64,000 bases of DNA from Vicugna pacos (taxonomy: Eukaryota; Chordata; Mammalia; Artiodactyla; Camelidae), in the NCBI RefSeq assembly GCF_048564905.1, contig NW_027328872.1, positions 620,001 to 684,000 of the forward strand. The letters are read 5' to 3'. Below, one piece after another: positions 47,578 through 61,100 of the stretch. Positions within the stretch are counted from its first letter, which is position 1; each line of letters begins with the position of its first letter. A program made the position numbers and the translations under genes. The notes below the pieces were generated by a model. That model saw only the letters and a program-made list of their open reading frames with translations, was not told the origin of the DNA and ran no database searches.

Positions 47578-50500
47578 CTTCACCCCAGGGAAGACATAAA
47601 CACAACATTTGCTGAATCTAGCGGAAGGCCATCGTTTCTAGGTTTGAGCTAAGTATTCAATTCCTATCTATTTCAGCCGAGACTATTTGACCTTTAGGGA
47701 GTTCACTGTTGTTCACAGAGTGTGAAGCTGGAGGAACTCTGATTCTAGGAGGGACTTGCCCTTCTCCTAATGGCTTCATTGCCGCTCAGGTACTGAACCT
47801 TCAAAATGGATGCGTGAGTGGAGGGGAGGGATGGGCAAGTGCTTGCTAGCTAGGCCCAAACCTGGGAAAAGGCTTACCTGGGCTTGGTGAATTTTGGTCT
47901 GAATGGCTTGGGAAGGCCCCTTGGGACGTGTGGATTCTCACGACCTCTTCCAAGAACAGGAGCGTTTTGATCATCTCTGCCATCTCTTCTCTTGCACACG
48001 TCAGGGACCTTGGACCCGTTCTTGGAGAAGAGAATTGAGGAACTTCCTCAAGTCCACGTTGGCACTCCGTATGTTTCTGCCAGTATCAGCGAGGTTCAAT
48101 ATGTCTCCTGAATGTCTTTTGAGCCTGGTATCCTCTACAGCTGTCTCCACGCCAGTATTCTCCATTGTAGCAGAACATCTCTCATCCATGTGTTCGCATC
48201 TCTCCTCAATCCGTGCAGCCAGCTTTTCGGCCAGCTTCTCTTCGTGACTCCCCTAAAGTCGACTTCACCAGGACTGGGCAAGTCTGAAAGTACCTCGGAG
48301 CCTCACCAGTAAGCTGATGACAGGAAGATCTTCCACTGTCTGCCCTTTCAGTTTCTGGAAACTGACCTGTGAACTCAGGTCTTTGGGCAGCAGAAGTATC
48401 TCGAACTTACACAGCTTCCCGGACCAAACACCTAAGCCAATCTCCACAGAGGCCTGCAGCCCCTCCATCACACTGATCCACCCACAGAACTCGGCCCGGT
48501 TACCTAGGATCCAACAGCCACAACAAGCCTCGTGGAACACACCAACATTCCACCTGGAATCCAACCGGTAACTGCCATCCCCAATGGCTGCTGCATCTTG
48601 TCAGTATTGGGGGAGGGGCTGCATCCGAAGAGAGGTTCCTAAAGTAAATGTGGTTCTGCCCACTAGCGTCCCATGGGCCTTTCTTCTTCCCTCTTTCCTT
48701 TTGTTCAGATCTGTATGCACAGTACCAATGGAGAGAAGTGTGTCCCTTTTCAGTTGAAGGTTTCACACGTCTTTAAACTTTCTAAGAGTTCACAGTACAC
48801 AGAGACCCAGTAAAGGAGACTTATGTTCCTATAATATCCGTACAACCGGAATACATATGCGTCGCATGATTTCTGCTGAAAAACCCACACTCTCAGGACA
48901 TGGATCTATTGGTTTCATGGGGGCTGAATTTCCAAGAAATGAAACCAACCCCAATGTGCACTTTACTGTCTGTCTCTTTTGCTCTTAGTACACTTTGGCA
49001 GAGCTACTTGCCTTTGTTATAGGCTTCTTACAATTCTTCTCTACGTAGCGTAGAATATGGCATTCCTTCGTCCTGTTGGAAGACATACAAGACTACATCA
49101 CGGACTAGGAATCCATTGGATTCCAAATCGACATTTGGGTGAGGTCACGATATGCTCTTATGAATCTATATTTATGAATATGAATGCACGCTTCTGATTA
49201 CCGAATACAAGTGTGCTGAGTACATGCAAGCCGCAATACTGGGTCGATGCGTGCTGAATGATCCTTGACAACACCTTGAGTATTTTCTTTTGAATAATCA
49301 TGTTTCCCATGGTATATGTCAGCCAACCGTACCATTTTGGTGCATGTTTGTTGGTTTGATTCTTTGTTGGTCTGCTTCTCGCTTGTTTTGCAAACACGTC
49401 AGGACATGCATCTCTCCTTTCGCTTCAAACAGAGAGTCAAATAAGCTGATTCACTTAAGAGAGTGCTTCCAATCACCTATGATTTCCTGCTTCCCTCACC
49501 AATCTTTAAGTTTTTGATGTCCTCCTTGCCTTCTTCTTGTTTCTTCTTTGACACTCATGCTCTTCTTGCATTTCCAATAATGGTTTTCTTCTTTCCATTT
49601 CATCTTGCTGCTTTTCTATTCCGGGGAGTATTCTCAACCTTCCTTTTAGAAGAAGTTTTGAACTGCTGAATTCTTTTATGATTTGCCGGTCTGTGGATTG
49701 CTCTAGCTCTGCCATTATTAGAAATGGTGGTCATGTGGCATAGGCTACCCTAGGTGGCAGCCTTTGGCCATTCAGGTTATGGTCTGTGTCCTGGCACTCC
49801 TCCCTGTCCTGCAATATTGCTGCCGAGTTATAAGCTGAAACCCCTCTGGAGGTTCCCTTGTGACTATGTTGTTTCCTCCAGGTGCATTTTAAATCACTGT
49901 GATATTCGTGAACTTTGTTGATTGGAATCATACAGCTGCTTGTAAGTCTATTGGGATTCCACCTCCTTTGGATGCTGTGTAATTCCTGAATTCGCATAGA
50001 TGATTTTTTCTTGGCTTTCAACAAGTTTCAGTCTGATATTTCTACAGATAAATTTTCAGACATATTTTATTTCTTTATCTCTTGCTTTTCCATCTGGAAC
50101 TCTTATGATTTCTAGTCTTTCATGCCCTGTCTTAACCCAGGATACAACAGCAATATTTTCATTGTTTCGCACTTGCTTTCCTATGTCCGAATCTGACCGA
50201 GGGATTTCTGATCCCCTGTCTTCACAGTCATTCACGCGTCCCTCTGCATTATCTAGTCTGCTAAGGACTGAATTTTAGCCCTGATATTATCACATTCACT
50301 GAGTTTTCTGATATCTTCTGGCTCGTCTTTAGACTTTCACTTCCCCTTTTCTGGTATTATGCCTTTTGTGATTCTGAGACCCTTATGTTCTTCAGTGTTT
50401 TCCTGACCTCCAATTTCAACACTTGGACTGCATAGCGTTTTGCAGTCTAGATGTTTGAAAGCTTATCTTTTGGGCCTTCAATATCTTTGGAACTGAAAAT

Positions 50501-52869
50501 GGTACTTCCTATTTCTTTTACTGTACATCTTCATCTCTACTGGTCAGGTAATATCAGGTATCTAATGTAGATTTTTAGGGCTATGTTAAGTGAAAATTTT
50601 AGACTCTTGTCTCTACGCAATTCCAAGGGATTTCTGTGAGGACAATTTCTCCTAGACATTGATGCCATATTCTGTTCCTGTGTGTGTTGTCTTGCATATC
50701 TCCAATTGCTGTTGTTGCTTTTGTTCTGATGAACAACCCATACTTTATCGATTAGCATAACTTCATTTTGATTACGCTTATCTCACAATTCTGAAAGTGC
50801 GCAGGACACGGCCTCTTGTGGAAATGAGGATTCTAAAGATTCTCAGCTCTGCATTCTGCTCTATGTCATTTTGGAGTGTTTCCAAAACAGCAAACTGAGA
50901 GTGCGCTTGTGCTTTGTAGTGCCACGGGAATGTCCCAATGAAAGCAGTTCTTCCCAGTGCTTCTATGTCTACTGAAACAACAGTGGAAGCACATCCATGG
51001 ATGTCACAAATCAGGGCCTGCTGGAATGATCCCGCAGACCGACCTTGGTGTCCTCGCTGCCGTACCGTGCCGGTGCCATCCAAAATGTAGCATCCGATTT
51101 TGGGAGATAGTGCTGAAGGAAATGCTTCCTCTTCTCACGCTGTGGACTTGGACCACTCTACCTTGTCCTATCATCCTTGTGGCACGGGTGCACGAAGGCC
51201 ACCACAGAGCTGTTGCGTGTCCTGTGCCTCAAACCAAACCATAATCCCAGCCCAGGTTTTGAATGTAGCAGATCCTAAGGCTTTTCATTCTGATTTCAAA
51301 CCCAAGGCCCCCTGGATCCCTCAGACCAGATGCACGATAGCTCTGATTCAGCCCCACACGTGCTCTATTGGCAAAATGCCCAATTGGTCCCTGGTCCTGC
51401 AGATGCACTGGGTGTGGCCATGGGACATATCGGTAATCTCAACAGCGCGACCAGTGTGGTTGATTTATCATTGGTACACTGTTCGGTTTGCTCTCTTGAT
51501 TAGACCCACCACATCCCACCACACACTCCAGATCCCTGAGACTCAGCGTCTGCCAACACACGTAGCCCTATAACTCACTTACCGATGCCCCTGCTAACTG
51601 TAATTTGGCATCATGGATCTTGGTTTCAGAATCAACTGTGGGGATATTTTGCACTGGTTTCTTTGAGTTCTGTCAGCCAAGCATCTGCTGTGCACTCTTG
51701 TAAATCTCAGCACATCACCTTCAATCTCATGGCTCCTGTCCCCTTGAGAGGGTGCGTCCAAGTTAAACAGGGATTCACCCTTGTTGGTCAGACCCTGCCC
51801 TGTTTTCCATTCCCTGCTTTGCCTTCTCCTGCTTCCAGGTGTCCTGAGGCCTCATCCTGTCTTTGGAAGTAACAGACCTCTCTTCGGCAAGTGTCCTGTG
51901 CCAAAGGCTGGGTGAGTGGAATTTTACATTTCTCTGTACAAGGGAGCGCGTGAGTGCAGGTTGCACTTCTTCTCTGCCAACTGGGCATCGATGAATCAAC
52001 ACTATCCAGATACATTTCACAGAAATGTGATATTTGCTTAGCTCTTGGTTTCTATACAGCCGTGGTGGGAGGGGTTGTCCAAAGAAACCTGTTTTGACAT
52101 TGTGTTGATATCGCACTTGCAGTCTTTAAGAATTTTAACAGAATTCATTTCCATGTTTTGGGAGTTATACGAAAATGAAGTTATTTTTTGAAACACACTA
52201 AATCGACCTAGAAGCCAGACTTGTCAATTTTGGTAACATTTTGTCAGCTCTACGGAAAACCTTGACAGATAGAATGCAAACTAGCAGTCCAAACTGTTAA
52301 AGGGGTCATGTCAGCTCTTTACGGTTGAAGCCTCCGAGACCAACAGGAACCATGAAATAACTATTGGAAACATGAAATAACCCCCAACCTTGGATACACT
52401 TGGGCATGTGGTGCCCTTTAGTCCTATTTGTCACCTACTGGCCAATGTTGGCATTTCAAGGGGTAACATCCCTCTCTAGGAAAATACAAGAGGAAACAAA
52501 CCAAATATATACATTTAGGTTTGAATCCAAAAGCACCTAGAGGCATTATAGCTAGTAGAACCCTGCTGCACTTATGCTTGTCTATGGAGAACCAGGTGTT
52601 CTTCTATCAGTGATGAGAACAGTTAATCTTCCGATCATGTTGGGTAAAGTCATTTAACGCAACCAAGTCTGCACCCACATGATATAGTGCCCCCGGGGTC
52701 TTGACTCAAGTGAAAGACGATCCACATAAGCTGTGTCTTTAATGTCATTGGCGAATTTTATAGTGCAGTTCACTTTCTGACTTGTACTATTTACCTATAC
52801 TGTCTTGAAAAACTGAGGCCTAATACAGATTCAAGTTCAGTCAAAGATTCCCCTCACTTACCACACTCC
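47578..52869. repeat. Macrosatellite unit 10 (5,292 bp), near-copy of unit 7
   Basis: Partner of unit 7 across its full length, in the centre of the duplicated block. Both carry the same altered GC palindrome (ending GGGGTC), the same CACTTGCAG near the end of the CpG-richer segment and the same TTTGACACTCATG. Confidence 0.97.
49506..50477 (-). mobile_element. LINE-1 ORF1 fragment, antisense, decayed (unit 10)
   Basis: Partner of the unit 7 copy; the C-terminal piece is open at 49506-49715 as in unit 7. Confidence 0.78.
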
Positions 52870-55800
52870 CTTCACCCCAGGGAATACATAAACACAACAT
52901 CTGCTGAATCTAGCGGAAGGCCATCGTTTCAAGGTGTGAGCTAAGTATTCAATTCCTATCTATTTCAGCCGAGACTATTTGACCTTTAAGGAGTTCACTG
53001 TTGTTCACAGAGTGTGAAGCTGGAGGAACTCTGATTCTAGGAGGAACTTGCCCTTCTCCTAATGGCTTTATTGCCGCTCAGGTACTGAACCTTCAAAATG
53101 GATGCGTGAGTGGTGGGGAGGGAAGGGCATGTGCTTACTAGCTAGGCCCAAACCTGGGAAAAGGCTTACCTGGGCTTGGTGAATTTTGGTCTGAATGGCT
53201 TGGGAAGGCCCCTTGGGACGTGTGGATTCTCACGAACTCTTCCAAGAACAGGAGCATTTTGATCATCTCTGCCATCTCTTCTCTTGCACACGTCAGGGAC
53301 CTTGGACCCGTTCTTGGAGAAGAGAATTGAGGAACTTCCTCAAGTCCACGTTGGCACTCCGTAAGTTTCTGCCAGTATCAGCGAGGTTCAATATGTCTCC
53401 TGAATGTCTTTTGAGCCTGGTATCCTCTACAGCTGTCTCCACGCCAGTATTCTCCATTGTAACAGAACATCTCTCATCCTTGTGTTTGCATCTCTCCTCA
53501 ATCCGTGCAGCCAGCTTTTCGGCCAGCTTCTCTTCGTGTCTCCCCTAAAGTCGACTTCACCAGGACTGGGCAAGTCTGAAAGTACCTCGGAGCCTCACCA
53601 GTAAGCTGATGACAGGCAAATCTTCCACTGTCTGCCCTTTCAGTTTCTGGAAACTGACCTGTGAACTCAGGTCTTTGGGCAGCAGAAGTATGTCGAACTT
53701 ACACAGCTTCCCGGACCAAACAACTAAGCCAAGCTCCACAGAGGCCTGCAGCCCCTCCATCACACTGATCCACCCACAGAACTCGGCCCGGTTACCTAGG
53801 ATCCAACAGCCACAACAAGCCTCGTGGAACACACCAACATTCCACCTGGAATCCAACTGGTAACTGCCATCCCCAATGGCTGCTGCATCTTGTCAGTGTT
53901 TGGGGAGGGGCTGCATCCGACGAGAGGTTCCTAAAGTAAATGTGGTCTGCCCACTAGCGTCCCATGGGCCTTTCTTCTTCCCTCTTTCCTTTTGTTCAGA
54001 TCTGTATGCACAGTACCAATGGAGAGAAGTGTGTCCCTTTTCAGTTGAAGGTTTCACACGTCTTTAAACTTTCTAAGAGTTCACAGTACACAGAGACCCA
54101 GTAAAGGAGACTTATGTTCCTATAATATCCGTACAACCGGAATACATATGCGTCGCATGATTTCTGCTGAAAAACCCACACTCTCAGGACATGGATCTAT
54201 TGGTTTCATGGGGGCTGAATTTCCAAGAAATGAAACCAACCCCAATGTGCACTTTACAGTCTGTCTCTTTTGCTCTTAGTACACTTTGGCAGAGCTACTT
54301 GCCTTTGTTATAGGCTTCTTACAGTTCTTCTCTACTTAGTGTAAAATATGGCATTCCTTCATCCTGTTGGAAGACATACAAGACTACATCACGGACTAGG
54401 AATCCATTGGATTCCAAATCGGCATTTGTGTGAGGTCACGATATGCTCTTATGAATCTATATTTACGAATATGAATGCACGCCTCTGATTTCCGAATACA
54501 AGTGTGCTGAGTACATGCAAGCCGCAATAATGGGACGATGCGTGCTGAATGATCCTTGACATCACCTTGAGTATTTTCTTTTGAATAATCATGTTTCCCA
54601 TGGTATATGTCAGCCAACCGTACCATTTTGGTGCATGTTTGTTGGTTTGATTCTTTGTTGGTCTGCTTCTCGCTTGTTTTGCAAACACGTCAGGACATGC
54701 ATCTCTCCTTTCACTTCAAACAGAGAGTCAAATAAGCTGATTCACTTAAGAGAGTGCTTCCAATCACCTATGATTTCCTGCTTCCCTCTCCAATCTTTAA
54801 GGTTTTGATGTCCTCCTTGCCTTCTTCTTGTTTCTTCTTTGCCACTCATGCTCTTCTTGCATTTCCAATAATGGTTTTCTTCTTTCCATTTCATCTTGCT
54901 GCTTTTCTATTCCAGGGAGTATTTTCAACCTTCCTTTTAGAAGAAGTTTTGAACTGCTGAATTCTTTTATGATTTGCCGGTCTGTGGATTGCTCTAGCTC
55001 TGCCGTTATTAGAAATGGTGGTCATGTGGCATAGGCTACCCTATGTGGCAGCCTTTGGCCATTCAGGATATGGTCTGTGTCCTGGCACTCCTCCCTGTCC
55101 TGCAATATTGCTGCCGAGTTATAAGCTGAAACCCCTCTGGAGGTTCCCTTGTGACTATGTTGTTTCCTCCAGGTGCATTTTAAATCACTGTGATATTCGT
55201 GAACTTTGTTGATTGGAATCATACAGCTGCTTGTAGGTCTATTGTGATTCCACCTCCTTTGGATGCTGTGTAATTCCTGAATTCGCATAGATGATTTTTT
55301 CTTGGCTTTCAACAAGTTTCAGTCTGATATTTCTACAGATAAATTTTCAGACATATTTTATATCTTTATCTCTTGCTTTTCCATATGGGACTCTTATGAA
55401 TTCTAGTCTTTCATGCCCTGTCTTAACCCAGGATACAACAGCAATATTTTCATTGTTTCACACTTGATTTCCTATGTCCGAATCTGACCGAGGGATTTCT
55501 GTTCCCCTGTCTTCACAGTCATTCACGCGTCCCTCTGCATTATCTAGTCTGCTAAGGACTGAATTTTAGCCCTGATATTATCACATCCACTGAGTTTTCT
55601 GATATCTTTTGGCTCTTCTTTAGACTTTCTCTTCCCCTTTTCTGGTATTCTGCCTTTTGTGATTCTGAGACCCTTTTGTTCTTCAGTGTTTTCCTGACCT
55701 CCATTTTCAACACTTGGACTGCATAGCGTTTTGCAGTCTAGTTGTTTGAAAGCTTATCTTTTGGGCCTTCAATATCTTTGGAACTGAAAATGGTACTTCC

Positions 55801-58159
55801 TATTTCTTTTACTGTACTTCTTCAGCTCTACTGGTCAGGAAATATCAGGTATCTAATGTAGATTTTTAGGGCTATGTTAAGTGAAAATTTTAGACTCTTG
55901 TCTCTACGCAATTCCAAGGGATTTCTGTGAGGACAATTTCTCCTAGACTTTGATGCCATATTCTGTTCCTGTGTGTGTTGTCTGGTATATCTCCAATTAC
56001 TGGTGTTGCATTTGTTGTGATGAACAACCCATACTATTTCGATTAGCATAACTTCATTTTGATTACGCTTATCTCACAATTCTGAAAGTGCGCAGGACAC
56101 GGCCTCTTGTGGAAATGAGGATTCTAAAGGTTCTCAGCTCTGCATTCTGCTCTATGTCATTTTGGAGTGTTTCCAAAACAGCAAACTGAGAGTGCGCTTG
56201 TGCTTTGTAGTGCCACGGGAATGTCCCAATGAAAGCAGTTCTTCCCAGAGCTTCTCTGTCTACTGAAACACCAGTGGAAGCACATCCATGGATGTCACAC
56301 ATCAGGGCCTGCTGGAATGATCCCGCAGACCGACCTTGGTGTCCTCGCTGCCGTACCGTGCCGGTGCCATCCAAAATGTAGCATCCGATTTTGGGAGATA
56401 GTGCTGAAGGAAATGCTTCCTCTTCTCACGCTGTGGACTTGGACCACTCTACCTTGTCCTATCATCCTTGTGGCACGGGTGCACGAAGGCCACCACAGAG
56501 CTGTTGTGCATCCTGTGCCTCAAACCAAACCATAATCCCAGCCCAGGTTATGAATGTAGCAGATCCTAAGTCTTTTCATTCTGATTTCAAACCCAAGGCC
56601 CCCTGGATCCCTCAGACCAGATGCACGATAGCTCTGATTCAGCCCCACACGTGCTCTATTGGCAAAATGCCCAATTGGTCCCTGGTCCTGCAGATGCACT
56701 GGGTGTGGCCATGGGTCATATCGGTAATCTCAAACCCGCGACCAGTTTGTTTGATATATCATTGGTACACTGTTCGGTTTACTCTCTTGTTTAGACCCAC
56801 CACATCCCACAACACACTCCAGATCCCTGAGACTCAGCGTATGCCATCAACCGTAGCCCTATACCTCACTTTCCGATGCTCCTGCTAACTGTAATTTGGC
56901 ATCACGGATCTTGGTCTCAGAATCAACTGTGGGGATATTTTGCGCTGGTTTCTTTGAGTTCTGTCAGCCAAGCATCTGCTGTGCACTCTTGTAAATCTCA
57001 GCACATCACCTTCAATCTCATGTCTCCAGTCCGCTTGAGAGGGTGCGTCCAAGTTAAACAGGGTTTCACCGTTGTTGGTCAGACCCTGCACTGGTTTCCA
57101 TTCCCTGCTTTGCCTAGTCCTGCTTCCAGGTGTCCTGAGGCCTCATCCTGTCTTTGGAAGTAACAGACCTCTCTTCGGAAAGTGTCCTGTGCCAAAGGAT
57201 GGGTGAGTGGAGTTTTACATTTCTCTGTACAAGGGAGCGCGTGAGTGCAGGTTGCACTTCTTCTCTGCCAACTGGGCATCGATGAATCAACACTATCCAG
57301 ATACATTTCACAGAAATGTGATATTTGCTTAGCTCTTGGTTTCTATACAGCCGTGGTGGGAGGGGTTGTCCAAAGAAAACTGTTTTGACATTGTGTTGAT
57401 ATCTCATTTGCAGTCTTTAAGAATTTTAACAGAATTCATTTCCATGTTTTGGGAGTTATACGAAAATGAAGTTATTTTTGAAACACACTAAATCGACCTA
57501 GAAACCAGACTTGTCAATTTTGGTAACATTTTGTCAGCTCTACGGAAAACCTAGACAGATAGAATGCAAACTAGCAGTCCAAACTGTTAAAGGGGTCATG
57601 TCAGCTCTTTACGGTTGAAGCCTCCGAGACCAACAGGAACCATGAAATAACTATTGGAAACATGAAATAACCCCCAACCTTGGATACACTTGGGCATGTC
57701 GTGCCCTTTAGTCCTATTTGTCACCTACTGGCCAATGTTGGCATTTCAAGGGGTAACATCCCTCTCTAGGAAAATACAAGAGGAAACAAACCAATTATAT
57801 ACATTTAGGTTTGAATCCAAACGCACCTAGAGGCATTATAGCTAGGAGAACCCTGCTGCAGTTATGCTTGTCTATGGAGAACCAGGGGTTCTTCTATCAG
57901 TGATGAGAACAGTTAATCTTCCGATCATGTTGGGTAAAGCCATTTAACGCAACCAAGTCTGTACCCACATGATATAGTGCCCCCGGCGGCTTGACTCAAG
58001 TGAAAGACGATCCACATAAGCTGTGTCTTTAATGTCATTGGCGACTTTTACAGTACACTTCACTTTCTGACTTGTACTATTTACCTATACTGTCTTGAAA
58101 AACTGAGGCCTAATACAGATTCAAGTTCAGTCAAAGATTCCCCTCACTTACCACACTCC
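52870..58159. repeat. Macrosatellite unit 11 (5,290 bp), first 3.5 kb paired with unit 8
   Basis: Shares the 1 bp deletion near 53946 with unit 8 and stays a close match until about 56.45 kb. It then diverges and gains private changes, including loss of the minus-strand splice-donor match near 56870 and a 1 bp deletion in a T run near 57476. Confidence 0.97.
54797..55768 (-). mobile_element. LINE-1 ORF1 fragment, antisense, decayed (unit 11)
   Basis: Partner of the unit 8 copy. The CTCF-like core shared by the other units is altered here (CTATGTGGCAG near 55041). Confidence 0.78.
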
Positions 58160-61100
58160 CTTCACCCCAGGGAAGACATAAACACAACATTTGCTGAATT
58201 TAGCGGAAGGCCATCGTTTCTAGGTGTGAGCTAAATATTCAATTCCTATCTATTTCAGCCGAGACTATTTGACCTTTAAGGAGTTCACTGTTGTTCACAG
58301 AGTGTGAAGCTGGAGGAACTCTGATTCTAGGAGGGACTTGCGCTTCTCCTAATGGCTTCATTGCCGCTCAGGTAATGAACCTTCAAAATGGATGCGTGAG
58401 TGGAGGGGAGGGAAGGGCAAGTGCTTGCTAGCTAGGCCCAAACCTGGAAAAAGGCTTACCTGGGCTTGGTGAATTTTGGTCTGAATGGCTTGGGAAGGCC
58501 CCTTGGGACGTGTGGATCCTCACGACCTCTTCCAAGAACAGGAGCGTTTTGATCATCTTTGCCATCTCTTCTCTTGCACATGTCAGGGACCTTGGACCCG
58601 TTCTTGGAGAAGAGATTTGAGGAACTTCCTCAAGTCCACGTTGGCACTCCGTATGTTTCTGCCAGTATCAGCGAGGTTCAATATGTCTCCTGAATGTCTT
58701 TTGAGCCTGGTATCCTCTACAGCTGTCTCCACGCCAGTATTCTCCATTGTAGCAGAACATCTCTCATCCATGTGTTCGCATCTCTCCTCAATCCGTGCAG
58801 CCAGCTTTTCGGAGAGCTTCTCTTCGTGACTCCCCTAAAGTCGACTTCACCAGGACTGGGCAAGTCTGAAAGTACCTCGGAGCCTCACCAGTAAGCTGAT
58901 GACAGGCAGATCTTCCACTGTCTGCCCTTTCAGGTTCTGGAAACTGACCTGTGAACTCAGGTCTTAGGGTAGCAGAAGTATCTCGAACTTACACAGCTTC
59001 CCGGACCAAACAACTAAGCCAAGCTCCACAGAGGCCTGCAGCCCCTCCATCACACTGATCCACCCACAGAACTCGGCCCGGTTACCTAGGATCCAACAGC
59101 CACAACAAGCCTCGTGGAACACACCAACATTCCACCTGGAATCCAACCGGTAACTGCCATCCCCAATGGCTGCTGCATCTTGTCAGTGTTGGGGGAGGGG
59201 CTGCATCCGACGAGAGGTTCCTAAAGTAAATGTGGTTCTGCCCACTAGCGTCCCATGGGCCTTTCTTCTTCCCTCTTTCCTTTTGTTCAGATCTGTATGC
59301 ACAGTACCAATGGAGAGAAGTGTGTCCCTTTTCAGTTGAAGGTTTCACACGTCTTTAAACTTTCTAAGAGTTCACAGTACACAGAGACCCAGTAAAGGAG
59401 ACTTTTGTTCCTATAATATCCGTACAACCGGAATACATATGCGTCGCATGATTTCTGCTGAAAAACCCACAATCTCAGGACATGGATCTATTGGTTTCAT
59501 TCGGGCTGAATTTCCAAGAAATGAAAACAACCCCAATGTGCACTTTACTGTCTGTCTCTTTTGCTCTTAGTACACTTTGGTAGAGCTACTTGCCTTTGTT
59601 ATAGGCTTCTTACAATTCTTCTCTACGTAGCGTAGAATATGGCATTCCTTCATCCTTTTGGAAGACATACAAGACTACATCACGGACTAGGAATCCATTG
59701 GATTCCAAATCGACATTTGGGTGAGGTCACGATATGCTCTTATGAATCTATATTTTCGAATATGAATGCACGCCTCTGATTTCCGAATACAAGTGTGCTG
59801 AGTACATGCAAGCCGCAATACTGGGTCGATGCGTGCTGAATGATCCTTGACATCACCTTGAGTATTTTCTTTTGAATAATCATGTTTCCCATGGTATATG
59901 TCAGCCAACCGTACCATTTTGGTGCATGTTTGTTGGTTTGATTCTTTGTTGGTCTGCTTCTCGCTTGTTTTGCAAACACGTCAGGACATGCATCTCTCCT
60001 TTCGCTTCAAACAGAGAGTCAAATAAGCTGATTCACTTAAGAGAGTGCTTCCAATCACCTATGATTTCCTGCTTCCCTCTCCAATCTTTAAGGTTTTGAT
60101 GTCCTCCTTGCCTTCTTCTTGTTTCTTCTTTGCCACTCATGCTCTTCTTGCATTTCCAATAATGGTTTTCTTCTTTCCATTTCATCTTGCTGCTTTTCTA
60201 TTCCGGGGAGTATTCTCAACCTTCCTTTTAGAAGAAGTTTTGAACTGCTGAATTCTTTTATGATTTGCCGGTCTGTGGATTGCTCTAGCTCTGCCGTTAT
60301 AAGAAATGGTGGTCATGTGGCATAGGCTACCCTAGGTGGCAGCATTTGGCCATTCAGGATATGGTCTGTGTCCTGGAACTCCTCCCTGTCCTGCAATATT
60401 GCTGCCGAGTTATAAGCTGAAACCCCTCTGGAGGTTCCCTTGTGACTATTTTGTTTCCTCCAGGTGCATTTTAAATCACTGTGATATTCGTGAACTTTGT
60501 TGATTGGAATCATACAGCTGCTTGTAGGTCTATTGGGATTCCACCTCCTTTGGATGCTGTGTAATTCCTGAATTCGCATAGATGATTTTTTCTTGGCTTT
60601 CAACAAGTTTCAGTCTGATATTTCTACAGATAAATTTTCAGACATATTTTATTTCTTTATCTCTAGCTTTTCCATCTGGGACTCTTATGAATTCTAGTCT
60701 TTCATGCCCTGTCTTAACCCAGGATACAACAGCAATATTTTCATTGTTTTGCACTTGCTTTCCTATGTCCGAATCTGACCGAGGGATTTCTGTTCCCCTG
60801 TCTTCACAGTCATTCACGAGTCCCTCTGCATTATCTAGTCTGCTAAGGACTGAATTTTAGCCCTGATATTATCACATCCACTGAGTTTTCTGATATCTTT
60901 TGGCTCGTCTTTAGGCTTTCTCTTCCCCTTTTCTGGTATTCTGCCTTTTGTGATTCTGAGACCCTTTTGTTTTTCAGTGTTTTCCTGACCTCCATTTTCA
61001 ACACTTGGACTGCATAGCGTTTTGCAGTCTAGTTGTTTGAAAGCTTATCTTTTGGGCCTTCAATATCTTTGGAACTGAAAATGGTACTTCCTATTTCTTT

